Of a DNA stretch of 54,752 nucleotides, positions 9,001 through 15,666 are shown in pieces. The stretch lies in NCBI RefSeq assembly GCF_002893095.1, contig NZ_PKQQ01000017.1:1-54752 (forward strand), in the 5' to 3' direction. Both the position numbers and the translations under genes were made by a program. Each line of letters starts with the position of its first letter. Within the stretch, counting starts at the first letter, position 1. This DNA is from Stenotrophomonas sp. VV52 (GTDB taxonomy: Bacteria > Pseudomonadota > Gammaproteobacteria > Xanthomonadales > Xanthomonadaceae). The notes below the pieces were generated by a model. It had not been told where the DNA came from. It did not search any database and worked only from the letters and a program-made list of their open reading frames with translations.

Positions 9001-11593
9001 CCGTGTTGAGCAGGCCGTCGGTATCGATGCGCAGGTCGCCGTTGCTGGACAGCATGCCGCCATCGTTCTGCAGCTGCGCGGTCGCGCGCACGGTGGTCGC
9101 GTCGGTGCCGGCGGCGATCAGCTTGCCGCCATTGTTGATCAGCGTGGTGCTGTCGATGGCGAGTGCGCCGTTGCTGCCGAGCACGCCGCCGCTGTTGTTC
9201 AGGGTGCGTGCCACCTGCAGCCGCAACACATCGGTGCTGGCCGAGGTGAGCGAGCCGCCGGCCGTGACCAGGTCGCCGGTGCGGATGTCGATGCGCTGCG
9301 CGGCGGTGGTGCCGTCGCGCAGGTCGGTGCTGTTGCCCTGCAGCGACAGGCTGCCGTTGCTGAGCAGGGTGCCGCCCGCGCCGTTCAGGGTGTGCGCGTT
9401 GATCTGCAGGCTGCCGGTGCCGGCCTGCTGGACGGTGCCGCCGGCATTGCCGAGCGTGTCCGCGCTGACGTGCAGGTCGCCGTTGCTGGCCAGCGTGCCG
9501 CCGTCGCTGTTGTCCAGGTGGTCCTGCACATGCAGGCTGCTGGCCTGCTGCCCGGTGGACAGCACGGTGCCGCCGCGGTTGTCGAAGGCGGTAGCCGAGA
9601 GGCTGACCTGGTTGGCGATCAGCTGTGCATTGCGATGGTCGGCGGTGCCCAGCAGCAGGTCGATGTTGCCGCCGGTGGCGATCGTGCCCCCGCTGCCGTC
9701 CAGACGCCCGGCACGCAGCTGCAGGCCATTGCCACCGGCATGGCTGATGCTGCCGCGCGTGTTGACCAGCGCGCCGACGTCCAGGCCGAGGCTGGCCGCA
9801 TTGCTGGCGATGCTGCCGTCGCTGTTGTCGAGTGTGCCGATCGACCAGCCGGTGCTGGCGGTGCCGCCATGGGCCAGCGTTCCGCCGCGGTTGAGCAGGG
9901 TCTGCGCCTGCAGTTCCACGCCCTGGGCCAGGTTGATGCGGCCACCGCTGTTGTCCAGCGTGCCCACCTTGGCGCTGGCGGCGCCCTGCACGTCGAGCGT
10001 GCCGCCCACGTTGCGCAGTGCCTCGCCCTGCACCTTCAGCGTGTCCACGCCGAGCGTGCCGCCACTGTTGTCCAGGCTGTTGCCGGCCTGCAGCTGCAGC
10101 GCACCGCTGCCGTCGATGGCGCCACCGTCGTTGTCCAGGGTGTGGGCGATGTTGAGCACGCCGGCCGCCAGTACGACAGGGGTGACCGGCGGGGTGACCG
10201 TGCCGGTACCCGGGGTCGGCGTGCCGGTGCCGGTCCCGGGAGTGCCGCCCGTGCCCGGCGCAGGCGTACCGCCACCGGTGTTGCCACCGCTGTTGCCGCC
10301 ACCGCTGCCCTCGCCCGGGGTTGTGCTGGCCACGGTGCCGATCCGACCCTGCACGTTGCGGATGTCGGCACCGGTCAGCTGCAGCGCCTGCGCGCCGACC
10401 TGCTCGATGCTGCCGGCGCGGTTGCGCAGCGCATCGGCGTTGAGTTCGATCCGGCGCGCGTTGAGCGTACCGCCGCTGTTGTCGATGTCGGCCGGGGTGT
10501 CCACGCGCAGTTCGCGCTCGGCGCTGAGCGTGCCGGCATTGGCCACGCCGCCGCTGGCGCTCACCCGGGTGTCCTGCTGGGCATGCAGCGCGCCGGTGTT
10601 TTCCAGTCGACCGTCGGCGGTGACCACCAGTTCGCCGGCCTGCGCACCGATCTTGCCGGCGTTGCGCATGCCCACGCCGTGTTCGTTGCCGACCAGCCAG
10701 ATGCGGTTGGCATACATGCCGCCCAATGCACCCACGTCCAGCGCGAACGCCGGCGCGGCGCCGTCGGCGGCCTGCGCGGCAACGCCGGTGTGGTCGGCAC
10801 TGACCACGTTGGTGCCCAGGCTGGCCTGCAGCTGGTTGGCCCAGATGCCGGCGTTGACCTGCAGCGAGCGGGTGATGATGTCGGTGTAGTCGGCGCGGCT
10901 GGCATCCAGGCCGGCACCGGCAATACGGATGGCGCCGCCGTTGACCCGGTAGCCTTCCAGCGCGCCGTTGCTGACGATCGGGCTGCCGGTGGTGAGGGTG
11001 ACGCGGCTGGCGTTGAGGAAGCCGGCGCCGTCGATCTGGATGCCGGCCGGGTTGGCGATCACCACCTGCGCACGGGCGCCGGCCACTTCGATGTAGCCGT
11101 TGAGCTGGCTGGGGTTGCTGCTGTTGACCTCATTGAGGATGACCCGCGCCGTGCCGGTAGCCAGCCACGGGTTGCCCTGCACCCACCCACCGATCTGGGT
11201 CTGGGTGTCGGTGCGGGCGTTGTTGAGGATGGCGCCCTGCGAACCGACGTCGAACTGCTGGTACTGGTTGCGCGACACACCGGCCCGGCTGGGCGTGGTG
11301 ATGTTGACCTGCGGGGTGCCGTTGGCCGAGCTGACCACGGTGGGGCGCTGCTCGGCCGGTGCATTGGGGTCGGCGATGATGCGGCCGGCATTGGGCGACT
11401 GCTGCGCGGACAGCGGCTGCACCACGCCGACCCAGCCCAGTGCCAGCCACAGTGCGAAGCTCATCGGCCGCAACGTGGCCACGCCGTTGCCACCGCGTGC
11501 GTCGCAGCCGCCGCGTGGTGCGTTGACCAGCTCCGAAGCGACCTGCATGACACCCAACGTGCGGTTGAAGACCAGGCGGTAGACTCGATTCAC
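1..11593 (-). CDS. Giant two-partner secretion exoprotein (TpsA; FHA/CdiA-like), 3' end outside window
   Basis: A secreted filamentous haemagglutinin-type adhesin or CdiA-like contact-dependent inhibition stick, exported by the TpsB encoded just upstream. The GTG start at 11593 follows a GAAAGGA ribosome site. It opens with an extended signal peptide (MNRVYRLVFNRTLGVMQVAS, then a hydrophobic core ending LSAQ, residues 1-65). A TPS secretion domain follows at about 70-300, including the NxQYQQFDV and VVIANPAGIQIDGAGF motifs. A Thr/Gly/Pro linker lies near 422-468. Then come more than 2000 residues of LDNSGGTL-type beta-helix repeats, a less repetitive block with a CTTNC cysteine pair (about 2625-2820), a Gly-Pro-rich stretch (2957-3058), a conserved YP-like block (3108-3230) and haemagglutinin repeats to the edge. 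One frame stays open for 3864 codons, with no stop before position 1. The C-terminal part, which would distinguish adhesin from CDI toxin, is missing. Confidence 0.93.
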   Translation of the reverse strand, partial: MNRVYRLVFNRTLGVMQVASELVNAPRGGCDARGGNGVATLRPMSFALWLALGWVGVVQPLSAQQSPNAGRIIADPNAPAEQRPTVVSSANGTPQVNITTPSRAGVSRNQYQQFDVGSQGAILNNARTDTQTQIGGWVQGNPWLATGTARVILNEVNSSNPSQLNGYIEVAGARAQVVIANPAGIQIDGAGFLNASRVTLTTGSPIVSNGALEGYRVNGGAIRIAGAGLDASRADYTDIITRSLQVNAGIWANQLQASLGTNVVSADHTGVAAQAADGAAPAFALDVGALGGMYANRIWLVGNEHGVGMRNAGKIGAQAGELVVTADGRLENTGALHAQQDTRVSASGGVANAGTLSAERELRVDTPADIDNSGGTLNARRIELNADALRNRAGSIEQVGAQALQLTGADIRNVQGRIGTVASTTPGEGSGGGNSGGNTGGGTPAPGTGGTPGTGTGTPTPGTGTVTPPVTPVVLAAGVLNIAHTLDNDGGAIDGSGALQLQAGNSLDNSGGTLGVDTLKVQGEALRNVGGTLDVQGAASAKVGTLDNSGGRINLAQGVELQAQTLLNRGGTLAHGGTASTGWSIGTLDNSDGSIASNAASLGLDVGALVNTRGSISHAGGNGLQLRAGRLDGSGGTIATGGNIDLLLGTADHRNAQLIANQVSLSATAFDNRGGTVLSTGQQASSLHVQDHLDNSDGGTLASNGDLHVSADTLGNAGGTVQQAGTGSLQINAHTLNGAGGTLLSNGSLSLQGNSTDLRDGTTAAQRIDIRTGDLVTAGGSLTSASTDVLRLQVARTLNNSGGVLGSNGALAIDSTTLINNGGKLIAAGTDATTVRATAQLQNDGGMLSSNGDLRIDTDGLLNTGGSIDHAGTGTLQITAGNVQGGEGSIASNGLLQLQAQALDLHKGSTRARQVDIQAGSLDNSGGSLLSTGDQALQLRVDGNLVNDGGAISANGAQQIDAGALSNRGGALNSAGTGATRISVTGTLDNTAGSLASNGTTLQLQSGALVNADGTLSHAGSGGLTINTGRLDGKDGQIGTAGTLSLHAGAIDHRGASLAATQLDLTAASLDNRGGSIVATGTGANTLQVTGTLDNGDGGSLASNGDLEISADTLGNAGGSIQQAGTGALTLDVDTLSGAGGTLLSNGALSLHGDTLDLRNGTTAAQHIQIDSNRLVTAGGQLSALGSGTLQVQVRTLLDNSGGTLGSNGAVDIDAGSFINDHGKLIAAGEAASRIRVANALDNTAGAISGNGDLRIEAASVRNAQGSIVASDALQLQGEELDLRDGAVGAIDITVQAGSLDNSGGTLSATGTGEMSLQVRDQLANNGGTIASNGAQRIDAGSISNREGTLSAAGTANSQITVSGALDNSKGLIASNAAALAVSAGSLRNEQGTFNHAGTQGFTLTTGQLDGRDGTVVTAGTLNLSAGAVDHRGATVQAAQIALDAQSFDNRGGKLIATGTGANRLTVADALDNGDDGLIATNGDVVIEAATFGNAGGTVQQAGTGLLDITATTLNGAGGTLVSNGGLSVQGENIDLRDGTTSAQRIRIDSGTLTTAGGTLTATSTDALVLHARNQLDNSGGTLAGNGALDLRAGTLLNSGGTVQAAGTAASQISVDNALDNRTGKILVSGDLDITAASLDNQGGTLHSAADLHVDVDGLLDNSNAGLIASGGDATLSADTLDNRSGSIEQAGDGQLQIDVVTLQGAGGRIVSNGALDLQGEAVDISGGTTAARDVRVIAGSLQNAGGTLTSTGEQAMVVQVRDALGNDGGTLAANGAQQISAGALSNVGGTLSSAGSADTRIEVTGQFDNSRGTVASNANALLVKSGNLVNEAGRIAHAGEGGLTVQTGSLKGQQGSIATAGALTLRAGDVDHRDATLSANQLDLIASSFDNQGGTVLSGGTGASTIAVQGTLDNGAGGTLASNGDLQVTAATLGNAGGTVQHAGTGTLAINAHTLSGEGGKLLSNGSLQLVGETTDLRNGTTAAQRINVQTGELVTAGGSLTAAGTDALVLNVRGAMDNTAGTVATNGALDLRAAQLLNNQGTLQAAGTASSQLIVGGALENRSGRILTGGTTTVTAASIENRAGIVHSDGTAALTVTVDGLLDNSAQGTINAGGDADITAGTVNNAAGILAAGAALQLDTATQLNNAAGLIQAGTALALDAAGMNNQAGRVIAGSIDLDTHGLALDNRAGTVASLTGANTLRTGLLDNSGGLLQSAGNLRIDTSGQALLNAHANGNGINSSGTLDITSGAFDNRAGAVFGQGAITVNASSVDNSGGGSLQGASDLTLRAQSLTNVGGAISVGRNADIALPGALDNRSGLVAAVGTLSVQAASVDNRNTLSAPNGPALGLQGKQLQVTTGSLDNQQGQVLADNLKLQLGGLLNNTGGQVSAAQTSEINADSIANAGGTLVAGSKQIIRTREITGNGKLLSQGDMTLELRQSYTNTSELAANGTLTLAIQGNLDNQGKLQGAGVNISAGNIHNAATGEISSVGLTRLVANGELVNRGLLDGHTTHIDAGTLTNIGTGRIYGDRIAINAGTLNNIAENVGGVERSATIAARQRLDLGVGVLTNRGKSLIFSDGDAFIGGGLSGLNAVGTAQRIDNLSATIDIAGNLDINALAVNNIRENVVVEQKTTQYGPVTLSQPGWFKNGNNTGALRNTSNFQPNEVYYLNPDDILEDSAYITPDGQQIRRAVVRLTANTSAYYFARGGLYGARGERSRLTVQDGTVVIYYVGRSDNRNNPDQLGAGAEDPFRDLSASQPGSPAFRYESDTLSYNNAYGTCTTNCVQLITYPDYDNPDAMLINMQRHPEETSGNEQRRVATRTTVEDVLVSAGADAVITAGGNINIATDALLNEYASIAAGRDFSIRGLNVATSSVINRSRTLQRTDSFNNVSYTYGGSSSRWSAAPITQTLGVLGTEITAGGKLIIDVGNLRNENVGSSGPSVGNGNGTSNLNTSGPGAGSVGPGAGAVQGPGQSTGQGAGPVSAQGPGAASAAQGENGTVVQGPGSAGAQLADTATAQGPGQVGSAGPGSGGAQDISAAQAGQATANGPAAVQAGSSNGSGGNAALDRKQVVAAAGDDPHVVVTATPNASAPGASLFNVDANRGNYLVETDPKFANYRSWLSSDYLLQRAGFEPTQTQKRLGDGFYEQKLVREQIGELTGRRFLDGYASDEDQYRALLEAGATVAGAWGLRPGVALTAEQMARLTSDIVWLVEQDVTLADGSVTRALVPQVYLRVMPGDLDSNGALLAGADIDIKLRGDLVNNGDIAGRQLVSIDAGNIRNIGGGQISGQQVGLKASGNIDIIGSTVTATDVLALKAGGDITVASTTRQWSDKGDILHQQTTTLDRVAGLYVTNKDGAGVLSVNAGGNVELRAAQLANAGTDGLTAVVAGGDINLTSVTEQRSVSLTHDARNFTSQSQATHIGTTITGAGDVVLNAGRDLNLAAANVSAANALVAQAGRDINSVAVVDTQSFESGAKSKNHSREVTAASGWVLGNQLSGGEGVALQAGRDLTLQSTTVDSSDGGVVLSAGRNVALTTTQETHELVVDETTRKKKTLSSTTTTTHEQSAASYAVGSSVGGKTVDIIAGNDVSITGSTVLADNDLRIAAVNNITIESAQDTLSEASSFNQKKSGITGGFANGVASVGYNSSKSNNQSASQSTTQVGSAVGSMNGNVQLNAGNQLTIAASDVAAGNDLTLIGKDINLIARQDTVDTQNSQSSKSSGFSMGVTYDPTKAYRSARDSTTDGMADSGSIMGDITRNAEGTASGVRAATTAVVVTVGSQRSSGNQTHSTSDARVAQLSAGGDMTLIANGGSITSQGAQLSAEGDALLLATKDIVFDVAHNTESSTSQSSGKGWGFAN
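2420..2726 (-). repeat. Gly-Pro-Gly-rich low-complexity segment of TpsA
   Basis: About 100 residues (2957-3058 of the tpsA product) consist almost only of Gly, Pro, Ala, Ser and Gln. Short GPG units recur (SGPGAGSVGPGAGAVQGPGQ and relatives). The stretch sits between the first large repeat field and the conserved block that precedes the terminal haemagglutinin repeats. It is in frame and part of the protein. The composition resembles silk-like or flexible spacer sequence. Confidence 0.8.
5600..9350 (-). repeat. Higher-order repeats inside the TpsA beta-helix region
   Basis: Within the tpsA reading frame a long block recurs about four times. The landmark DLR(D/N)GTT(A/S)AQ is encoded near 9310, 8110, 6970 and 5650, giving periods of roughly 1.2, 1.14 and 1.32 kb. 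Each period carries the same order of shorter motifs: LDNSGGTL, LxSNGxLxLxG, LVTAGG, and NAGGTVQQAGTG followed by GAGGTLLSNG. The copies have diverged in sequence but keep their order, as expected if the shaft grew by unequal recombination of units of about 380-440 residues. Confidence 0.75.
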
Positions 11594-11661
11594 AGCGTTG
11601 CTTCCTTTCAATGCGGTGTAGGGTGCGCGCACCGGTCAGGCACGCGGCCATGCAGCTGGCG

Positions 11662-13392
11662 TCAGAACGAGACGCCGAGGTTCATGCCAAAGGTGGTGTA
11701 GGCGGTCTGGAAACCGTCGGGTTTGTGCAGCGGACTGCCGACGAAACCTTCCCACTGCAGGTGACGGGTGCCACCGCGCAGGCCCAGCGCCATGCCGGTG
11801 AGGCGGTCGCCCAGCAGGTACTCGGTGGACGGGCCGCTGACCTGGCCGTGGTCGACCGCGACGTAGCTTTCGACCCCGCCGCCGAGGGCGAACGCCAGCT
11901 CATTGCGCAGCAGCCAGCCGCGCTCGCCGGTGAGCGAGACTTCGCCATCGAACCCGCGCACGGTGTAGCGGCCGCCGATGGAGAAGCGGTCCTGCGGTAC
12001 CAGCCGGGTACGGTTCCACTGCGCGCGCCAGCTGCCGGTGTAGCGCAGTGCCTGCCCGCCCCACTGCATCGGCACGGTGAGCTGGGCGTCGGCGGTGATG
12101 ATCTTGCCGCGTGCGGTGCCTTCGCCGAAGCCCTGTTCCGGTGCTTCCAGCGCGTCGAACGCGCCGGTGCCACGGCGGTAGGCCAGGTTCGCGTCGAGCG
12201 TGGCCTTGCCGATGAAGTGGCGGTGGCCCAGGCCCAGCTCCCAGCCGGCCATGCGCCGACGCTGCACCAGGATCTCGGTGTCGTCGATGAAGTTGTCCGA
12301 CTCGCGGTACCAGCCACGCCCGTACATGCTGGTCTTGGCGTGGGCGTTGCGATACAGCATGCGGGTCAGGCGCAGCTCGGCGTTGCGGCTGGAGCCGCTG
12401 TATTCGTAGGTCTCGAATGCACCTGCCACGGTCTGCTGGTAGTCGTACTCGCTGGCGTTGGCGCCCAACTGCCACCAGCCCATCGGCACGCTGTAATGGG
12501 CGGCCCAGCTGTCGGTGCCGCGTGCCCTGCCGTTGAACACCGACTTGCCGGCGTTGAAATAGAACAGGTCGCTCAACCCGGCCAGGTTGTCCAGCGACAG
12601 CGTGGCACCGGCCTGCAGCTTGCCGGTGGAGGTGCTGCCGGCATCGTCCAGGGTCAGGTTCAGGCGCACCGGTGCGCGCTGGCTCCAGCTGATCACCAGG
12701 TCGCTTTCGCCGGGCCGGGCCGCAGCGCCTTCCTGCGGCGGCGCGATCTGGATGTCGACCGCAGCCGTGGGCACGCGCTGCAGGTTCTCCAGTGCCTGCT
12801 CGATGTCGCGCAGGTTGAGCAGGTCGCCCGGGCCAACCGACAGCGCATTCCAAAGCGCCGGAGTGCGACCCTCGTCGCTGGCAAAGCGCACCGCATGGAT
12901 GCGGCCGGGCACAACGGTCAGGGTGAGCGTGCCGCTCTTGAGGTCCTGCGGCGCAGCCAGGATGCGGGTGGTGACGAAGCCGCGCGCGATGATCGCGTTC
13001 TGCACGCGCTTCATCACGATGTCCACCCCGGTGGTGCCCAGGCAGCGGCCGCTGGCCGGATCGTTGCGCGGATCGGCAGCCTTCAGCGCCCAGCGGAAAC
13101 GTTCGGCGAGGTCTCCCTCCAGCACGATGTGGTCGATGGTGAAGCACGGCGATTCGTTGGCCGGCAGGCGACCCACGGCTTCCTCGGGCGTGGCCTGCAG
13201 GCGCACGTCGGGCGTGGTTTCCTGCTGCTCGCGCAGCACACGCTCACGCTCCTGCTGGCGCAACAGTTCCTGGTCCGACGGCCGGGCAACCTGCGCGCCC
13301 ACGGCGGTGGGCAGGCAGGCGATGGCAACAGCCACGGCCAAGCGCCAGCGCAGCGCACGGCTGCGATCGATACGTCCTTGATCCCTTTTCAC
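11662..13392 (-). CDS. TpsB outer-membrane transporter (ShlB/FhaC/HecB/CdiB family)
   Basis: A 576-residue Omp85-type pore that should secrete and activate the neighbouring TpsA. The N-terminus is a signal peptide (RWRLAVAVAIACLPTAVGAQ). A Gln/Glu/Arg-rich helix follows (LRQQERERVLREQQ), as in FhaC helix H1. Then come POTRA-like domains (SPCFTIDHIVLEGD; GFVTTRIL; GTLTLTVVPGRI) and a C-terminal beta-barrel carrying the conserved VRGF tip motif and ending in phenylalanine. The GTG at 13392 is preferred because AAGGA lies five bases upstream. The frame could also open at 13398 (ATG) or 13422 (GTG), neither with a usefully placed ribosome site. The gene is 68 bases upstream of tpsA on the same strand, the usual tpsB-tpsA order, so co-transcription is likely. 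Confidence 0.93.
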   Translation of the reverse strand: MKRDQGRIDRSRALRWRLAVAVAIACLPTAVGAQVARPSDQELLRQQERERVLREQQETTPDVRLQATPEEAVGRLPANESPCFTIDHIVLEGDLAERFRWALKAADPRNDPASGRCLGTTGVDIVMKRVQNAIIARGFVTTRILAAPQDLKSGTLTLTVVPGRIHAVRFASDEGRTPALWNALSVGPGDLLNLRDIEQALENLQRVPTAAVDIQIAPPQEGAAARPGESDLVISWSQRAPVRLNLTLDDAGSTSTGKLQAGATLSLDNLAGLSDLFYFNAGKSVFNGRARGTDSWAAHYSVPMGWWQLGANASEYDYQQTVAGAFETYEYSGSSRNAELRLTRMLYRNAHAKTSMYGRGWYRESDNFIDDTEILVQRRRMAGWELGLGHRHFIGKATLDANLAYRRGTGAFDALEAPEQGFGEGTARGKIITADAQLTVPMQWGGQALRYTGSWRAQWNRTRLVPQDRFSIGGRYTVRGFDGEVSLTGERGWLLRNELAFALGGGVESYVAVDHGQVSGPSTEYLLGDRLTGMALGLRGGTRHLQWEGFVGSPLHKPDGFQTAYTTFGMNLGVSF

Positions 13393-13482
13393 GCACATCC
13401 TTGGCAGCTGAGTCTGGCGCACGCGGCGACGGGTCAGCCTGCGGCCGGAGGACTTTAATGGAATTGGGGGCCGGAAACAGTA

Positions 13483-13503
13483 GGAAAATTCTCATTCTTT
13501 GCG
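13483..13503 (-). promoter_or_regulatory. Possible Fur box upstream of tpsB
   Basis: On the minus strand the sequence reads GCAAAGAATGAGAATTTTCC. It contains two tandem hexamers resembling the GATAAT units of Fur sites (AAGAAT, GAGAAT), but the third, inverted unit is weak. By eye it matches the 19-base consensus at about 11 positions. It lies about 95 bases upstream of the tpsB start, in an AT-richer part of the intergenic region. Iron control of the TPS locus is only a suggestion. Confidence 0.25.
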
Positions 13504-13537
13504 AAATTGAGACATCGCCGTGAAGCCTTCGGACACT

Positions 13538-13567
13538 AAAAAGCCGGCGGTCCGAAGGCCGCCGGCT
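13538..13567 (-). terminator. Rho-independent terminator of glnK-amtB
   Basis: A perfect nine-base stem (AGCCGGCGG / CCGCCGGCT) with an eight-base loop. On the minus strand it is followed by a run of five T. It lies about 70 bases past the amtB stop and separates amtB from the tpsB promoter region. Confidence 0.88.
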
Positions 13568-13634
13568 GTGACGTCAAGAGGTAACGTCGATCAACGCAAA
13601 GGTGTTGCCCCGAAGATAGTGTGACGCCGCGCGC

Positions 13635-15065
13635 TCAGACCTCGTAGGCCGACTCGCCGTGCGAGGTGACGTCCAGGCCGGTGCGCTCGGCTTCCTCGGT
13701 CACGCGCAGGCCAAACACCATGCGCACCACCAGCAGGATCGCCACGGTGACCACGGCGCACCAGACAATGGTGAAGCCGACGCTGACGAACTGCACCCAG
13801 ACCTGGTGGCCGATGTCGAGGTCGGCATTGGTGCCGCCCAGCGACTGTGCACTGAACACACCGGTGAGCAGGGCGCCGACGATGCCACCGACGCCGTGCA
13901 CACCGAACACATCGGCGGTGTCATCCACCTTGAGCAGGCGCTTCAGGCCAGTGACACCCCAGACGCAGACCACGCCGGTAACCAGGCCGATCACGATCGC
14001 GCCCAGCGGGCCAACGGTGCCGCAGGCCGGGGTGATGCCGACCAGGCCGGCCACTGCGCCGGAGGCGGCACCCAGTGCGGACGGCTTGCCCTTGCTGACC
14101 GCTTCCACCAGGGTCCAGCCGAGTACCGCGGCCGCGGTGGCGAGGATGGTGTTGATGAAGGCCAGCGAGGCGACGGTGTCGGCGGCAGCAGCCGAACCGG
14201 CGTTGAAGCCGAACCAGCCCACCCACAGCAGCATCGCGCCGATGTAGGTGAGCGGCACGTTGTGCGGCTTCAGCGCGGTCTGGCCGTAGCCGATGCGCTT
14301 GCCGACGAAGTACGCCGCGACCAGGCCGGCCACGCCGGCATTGATGTGCACCACGGTGCCCCCGGCAAAGTCGATCGCGCCCATCGCCCCCAGGTAGCCG
14401 CCACCCCACACGATATGCGCCATCGGGATGTAGCTGAGGGTGAACCACAGCGCCGAGAACAGCAGCACTGCCTTGAACTTGATGCGTTCGGCGAACGCGC
14501 CGACGATCAGCGCGGTGGTGATGCCGGCGAAGGTGGACTGGAACGCCACGAACAGATAGTCCGGCAGGCCCTTGATCGGGGTGTTGCCTACCGACTCCGG
14601 CGTGAAGCCCTTGAGGAACGCGAACTGGGTGAACGAGCCGAAGAACTGGTTGCCTTCGCTGAACACCGCGCTGTAGCCATAGGCCACCCACAGCATCAGC
14701 ACCAGCGAGAACACCACCAGGATCTGGCTGAGCACGGAAAGTACATTCTTGGAGCGCACCAGGCCGCCGTAGAACAGCGCAAGACCGGGTACCACCATCA
14801 GCAGCACCAGCAGGGTGGAGGTGAGCATCCAGGCGACGTCGCCGCGATCAAAAGCGGGCGCGGCTTCGGCTTCCGCGGCGGGCGCCGGGGCCGCTTCGGG
14901 CGACGGCAGCGGTTCGACCGCGACGGTTTCGCTCGGCGCTGGCGAGACCTGTGCCTGCGCGTGCGCGGTACCACTGAGTGCACCCACCGCGAGCGCGCTG
15001 AACAGCATCAACAGGCACACGGCATGGAACCGGGCTTGCCACCCGGTGAACAAGGAAGTCTTCAT
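13635..15065 (-). CDS. amtB: Ammonium transporter Amt with N-terminal signal peptide
   Basis: A 476-residue inner-membrane ammonium channel. A signal peptide (LLMLFSALAVGALSGTAHAQ) is followed by an Ala/Pro/Glu-rich periplasmic linker (about residues 38-72). The eleven-helix Amt core begins at DVAWMLTSTLLVLLM and keeps the family motifs GLALFYGGLVRSKN and GGTVVHINAG. The two pore histidines are His240 and His390, 150 residues apart as in E. coli AmtB. The C-terminal cytoplasmic tail (FGLRVTEEAERTGLDVTSHGE) keeps the conserved region that contacts GlnK. The gene starts 18 bases after glnK and ends about 70 bases before a strong terminator. The linker between signal peptide and channel is longer than in E. 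coli. Confidence 0.97.
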   Translation of the reverse strand: MKTSLFTGWQARFHAVCLLMLFSALAVGALSGTAHAQAQVSPAPSETVAVEPLPSPEAAPAPAAEAEAAPAFDRGDVAWMLTSTLLVLLMVVPGLALFYGGLVRSKNVLSVLSQILVVFSLVLMLWVAYGYSAVFSEGNQFFGSFTQFAFLKGFTPESVGNTPIKGLPDYLFVAFQSTFAGITTALIVGAFAERIKFKAVLLFSALWFTLSYIPMAHIVWGGGYLGAMGAIDFAGGTVVHINAGVAGLVAAYFVGKRIGYGQTALKPHNVPLTYIGAMLLWVGWFGFNAGSAAAADTVASLAFINTILATAAAVLGWTLVEAVSKGKPSALGAASGAVAGLVGITPACGTVGPLGAIVIGLVTGVVCVWGVTGLKRLLKVDDTADVFGVHGVGGIVGALLTGVFSAQSLGGTNADLDIGHQVWVQFVSVGFTIVWCAVVTVAILLVVRMVFGLRVTEEAERTGLDVTSHGESAYEV

Positions 15066-15083
15066 TGTGGGCTCCGAGTGGGG

Positions 15084-15422
15084 TTAGAGCGCGTCTGCGC
15101 CGAATTCGCCGGTGCGGATCCGGATGACCTGTTCGACGGCGGTGACGAAGATCTTGCCGTCGCCGATCTTGCCGGTGCCGGCGGCGGTCTGGATCGCTTC
15201 AACCACGGCGTCCAGGCGTTCGTCGGTCACCACGGTTTCGATCTTGATCTTGGGCAGGAAATCCACGACGTACTCGGCGCCGCGATACAACTCGGTGTGG
15301 CCCTTCTGGCGGCCGAAGCCTTTTACTTCAGTCACGGTGATGCCCGACACGCCCGCATCGGAGAGGGCCTCGCGGACCTCGTCGAGCTTGAACGGCCGGA
15401 TGATGGCGGAGATCAATTTCAT
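15084..15422 (-). CDS. glnK: Nitrogen regulatory protein P-II
   Basis: A 112-residue cytoplasmic P-II signal protein that senses 2-oxoglutarate and ATP/ADP and gates AmtB. The start MKLISAIIRPFKLDEV is canonical. The T-loop carries YRGAEY with Tyr51 as the uridylylation site. The C-terminal TGKIGDGKIFV motif is also present. Position directly before amtB favours the name glnK over glnB. The start at 15422 gives the standard family length; an upstream extension of the open frame has no P-II similarity. No sigma54 element was found in the 250 bases between glnA and glnK, although tandem GCACCA half-sites occur near 15565-15615, so its promoter is undefined. Confidence 0.95.
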   Translation of the reverse strand: MKLISAIIRPFKLDEVREALSDAGVSGITVTEVKGFGRQKGHTELYRGAEYVVDFLPKIKIETVVTDERLDAVVEAIQTAAGTGKIGDGKIFVTAVEQVIRIRTGEFGADAL

Positions 15423-15613
15423 GCGCATGCCCCGAAGATGGATGGAGCCGACGGCCACTTGCACATGGCCGCCGGTCGTTTGCGCCGGACTGCATGGACC
15501 GCGATGACGCGGGAGGGAGGAAGGCCCATGCTGCGCGTCCGGTCTCTCTTGCCCCTGTAAAACGGTGGTGCGTGGTGCCCGCGCCTGGCTCCCCAGCCGG
15601 TGCGCGGTGGTGC

Positions 15614-15666
15614 GAAAAGCGGTGGCGATGCAGAAGGTGGGAGGGAAGTCCTTCGGCATCGCCACC
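15614..15666 (-). terminator. Large hairpin terminator after glnA
   Basis: Eleven perfectly paired bases (GGTGGCGATGC / GCATCGCCACC), one mismatch and five more pairs (GAAGG / CCTTC) enclose a 12-base loop. On the minus strand the stem is followed by GCTTTTCGC. It begins six bases past the glnA stop. It probably ends most glnA transcripts and makes glnK-amtB a separately controlled unit. Confidence 0.75.

Noticed and set aside
10180..10330. A G/T/C-rich short repeat that might be a CRISPR or satellite array.
   Set aside because: It encodes an in-frame Thr/Gly/Pro linker of TpsA. The units are short and uneven, without spacers.
890..11701. A 3603-codon open frame on the plus strand across almost the whole tpsA gene.
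   Set aside because: It is the antisense of tpsA. The minus-strand frame gives a clear signal peptide, TPS domain and haemagglutinin repeats; the plus frame is a Gly/Ala/Val/Gln-rich shadow produced by high GC and the repeats.
15441..15480. A GGCCATGTGCAAG stretch on the minus strand considered as a sigma54 promoter for glnK.
   Set aside because: The GG-to-GC spacing is nine, not ten, and the TGGCAC half is missing.
15423..15665. An N-terminal extension of glnK to 193 residues.
   Set aside because: P-II proteins are 112 residues and begin MK(L/K)I; the extension has no similarity and includes sequence of the glnA terminator hairpin.
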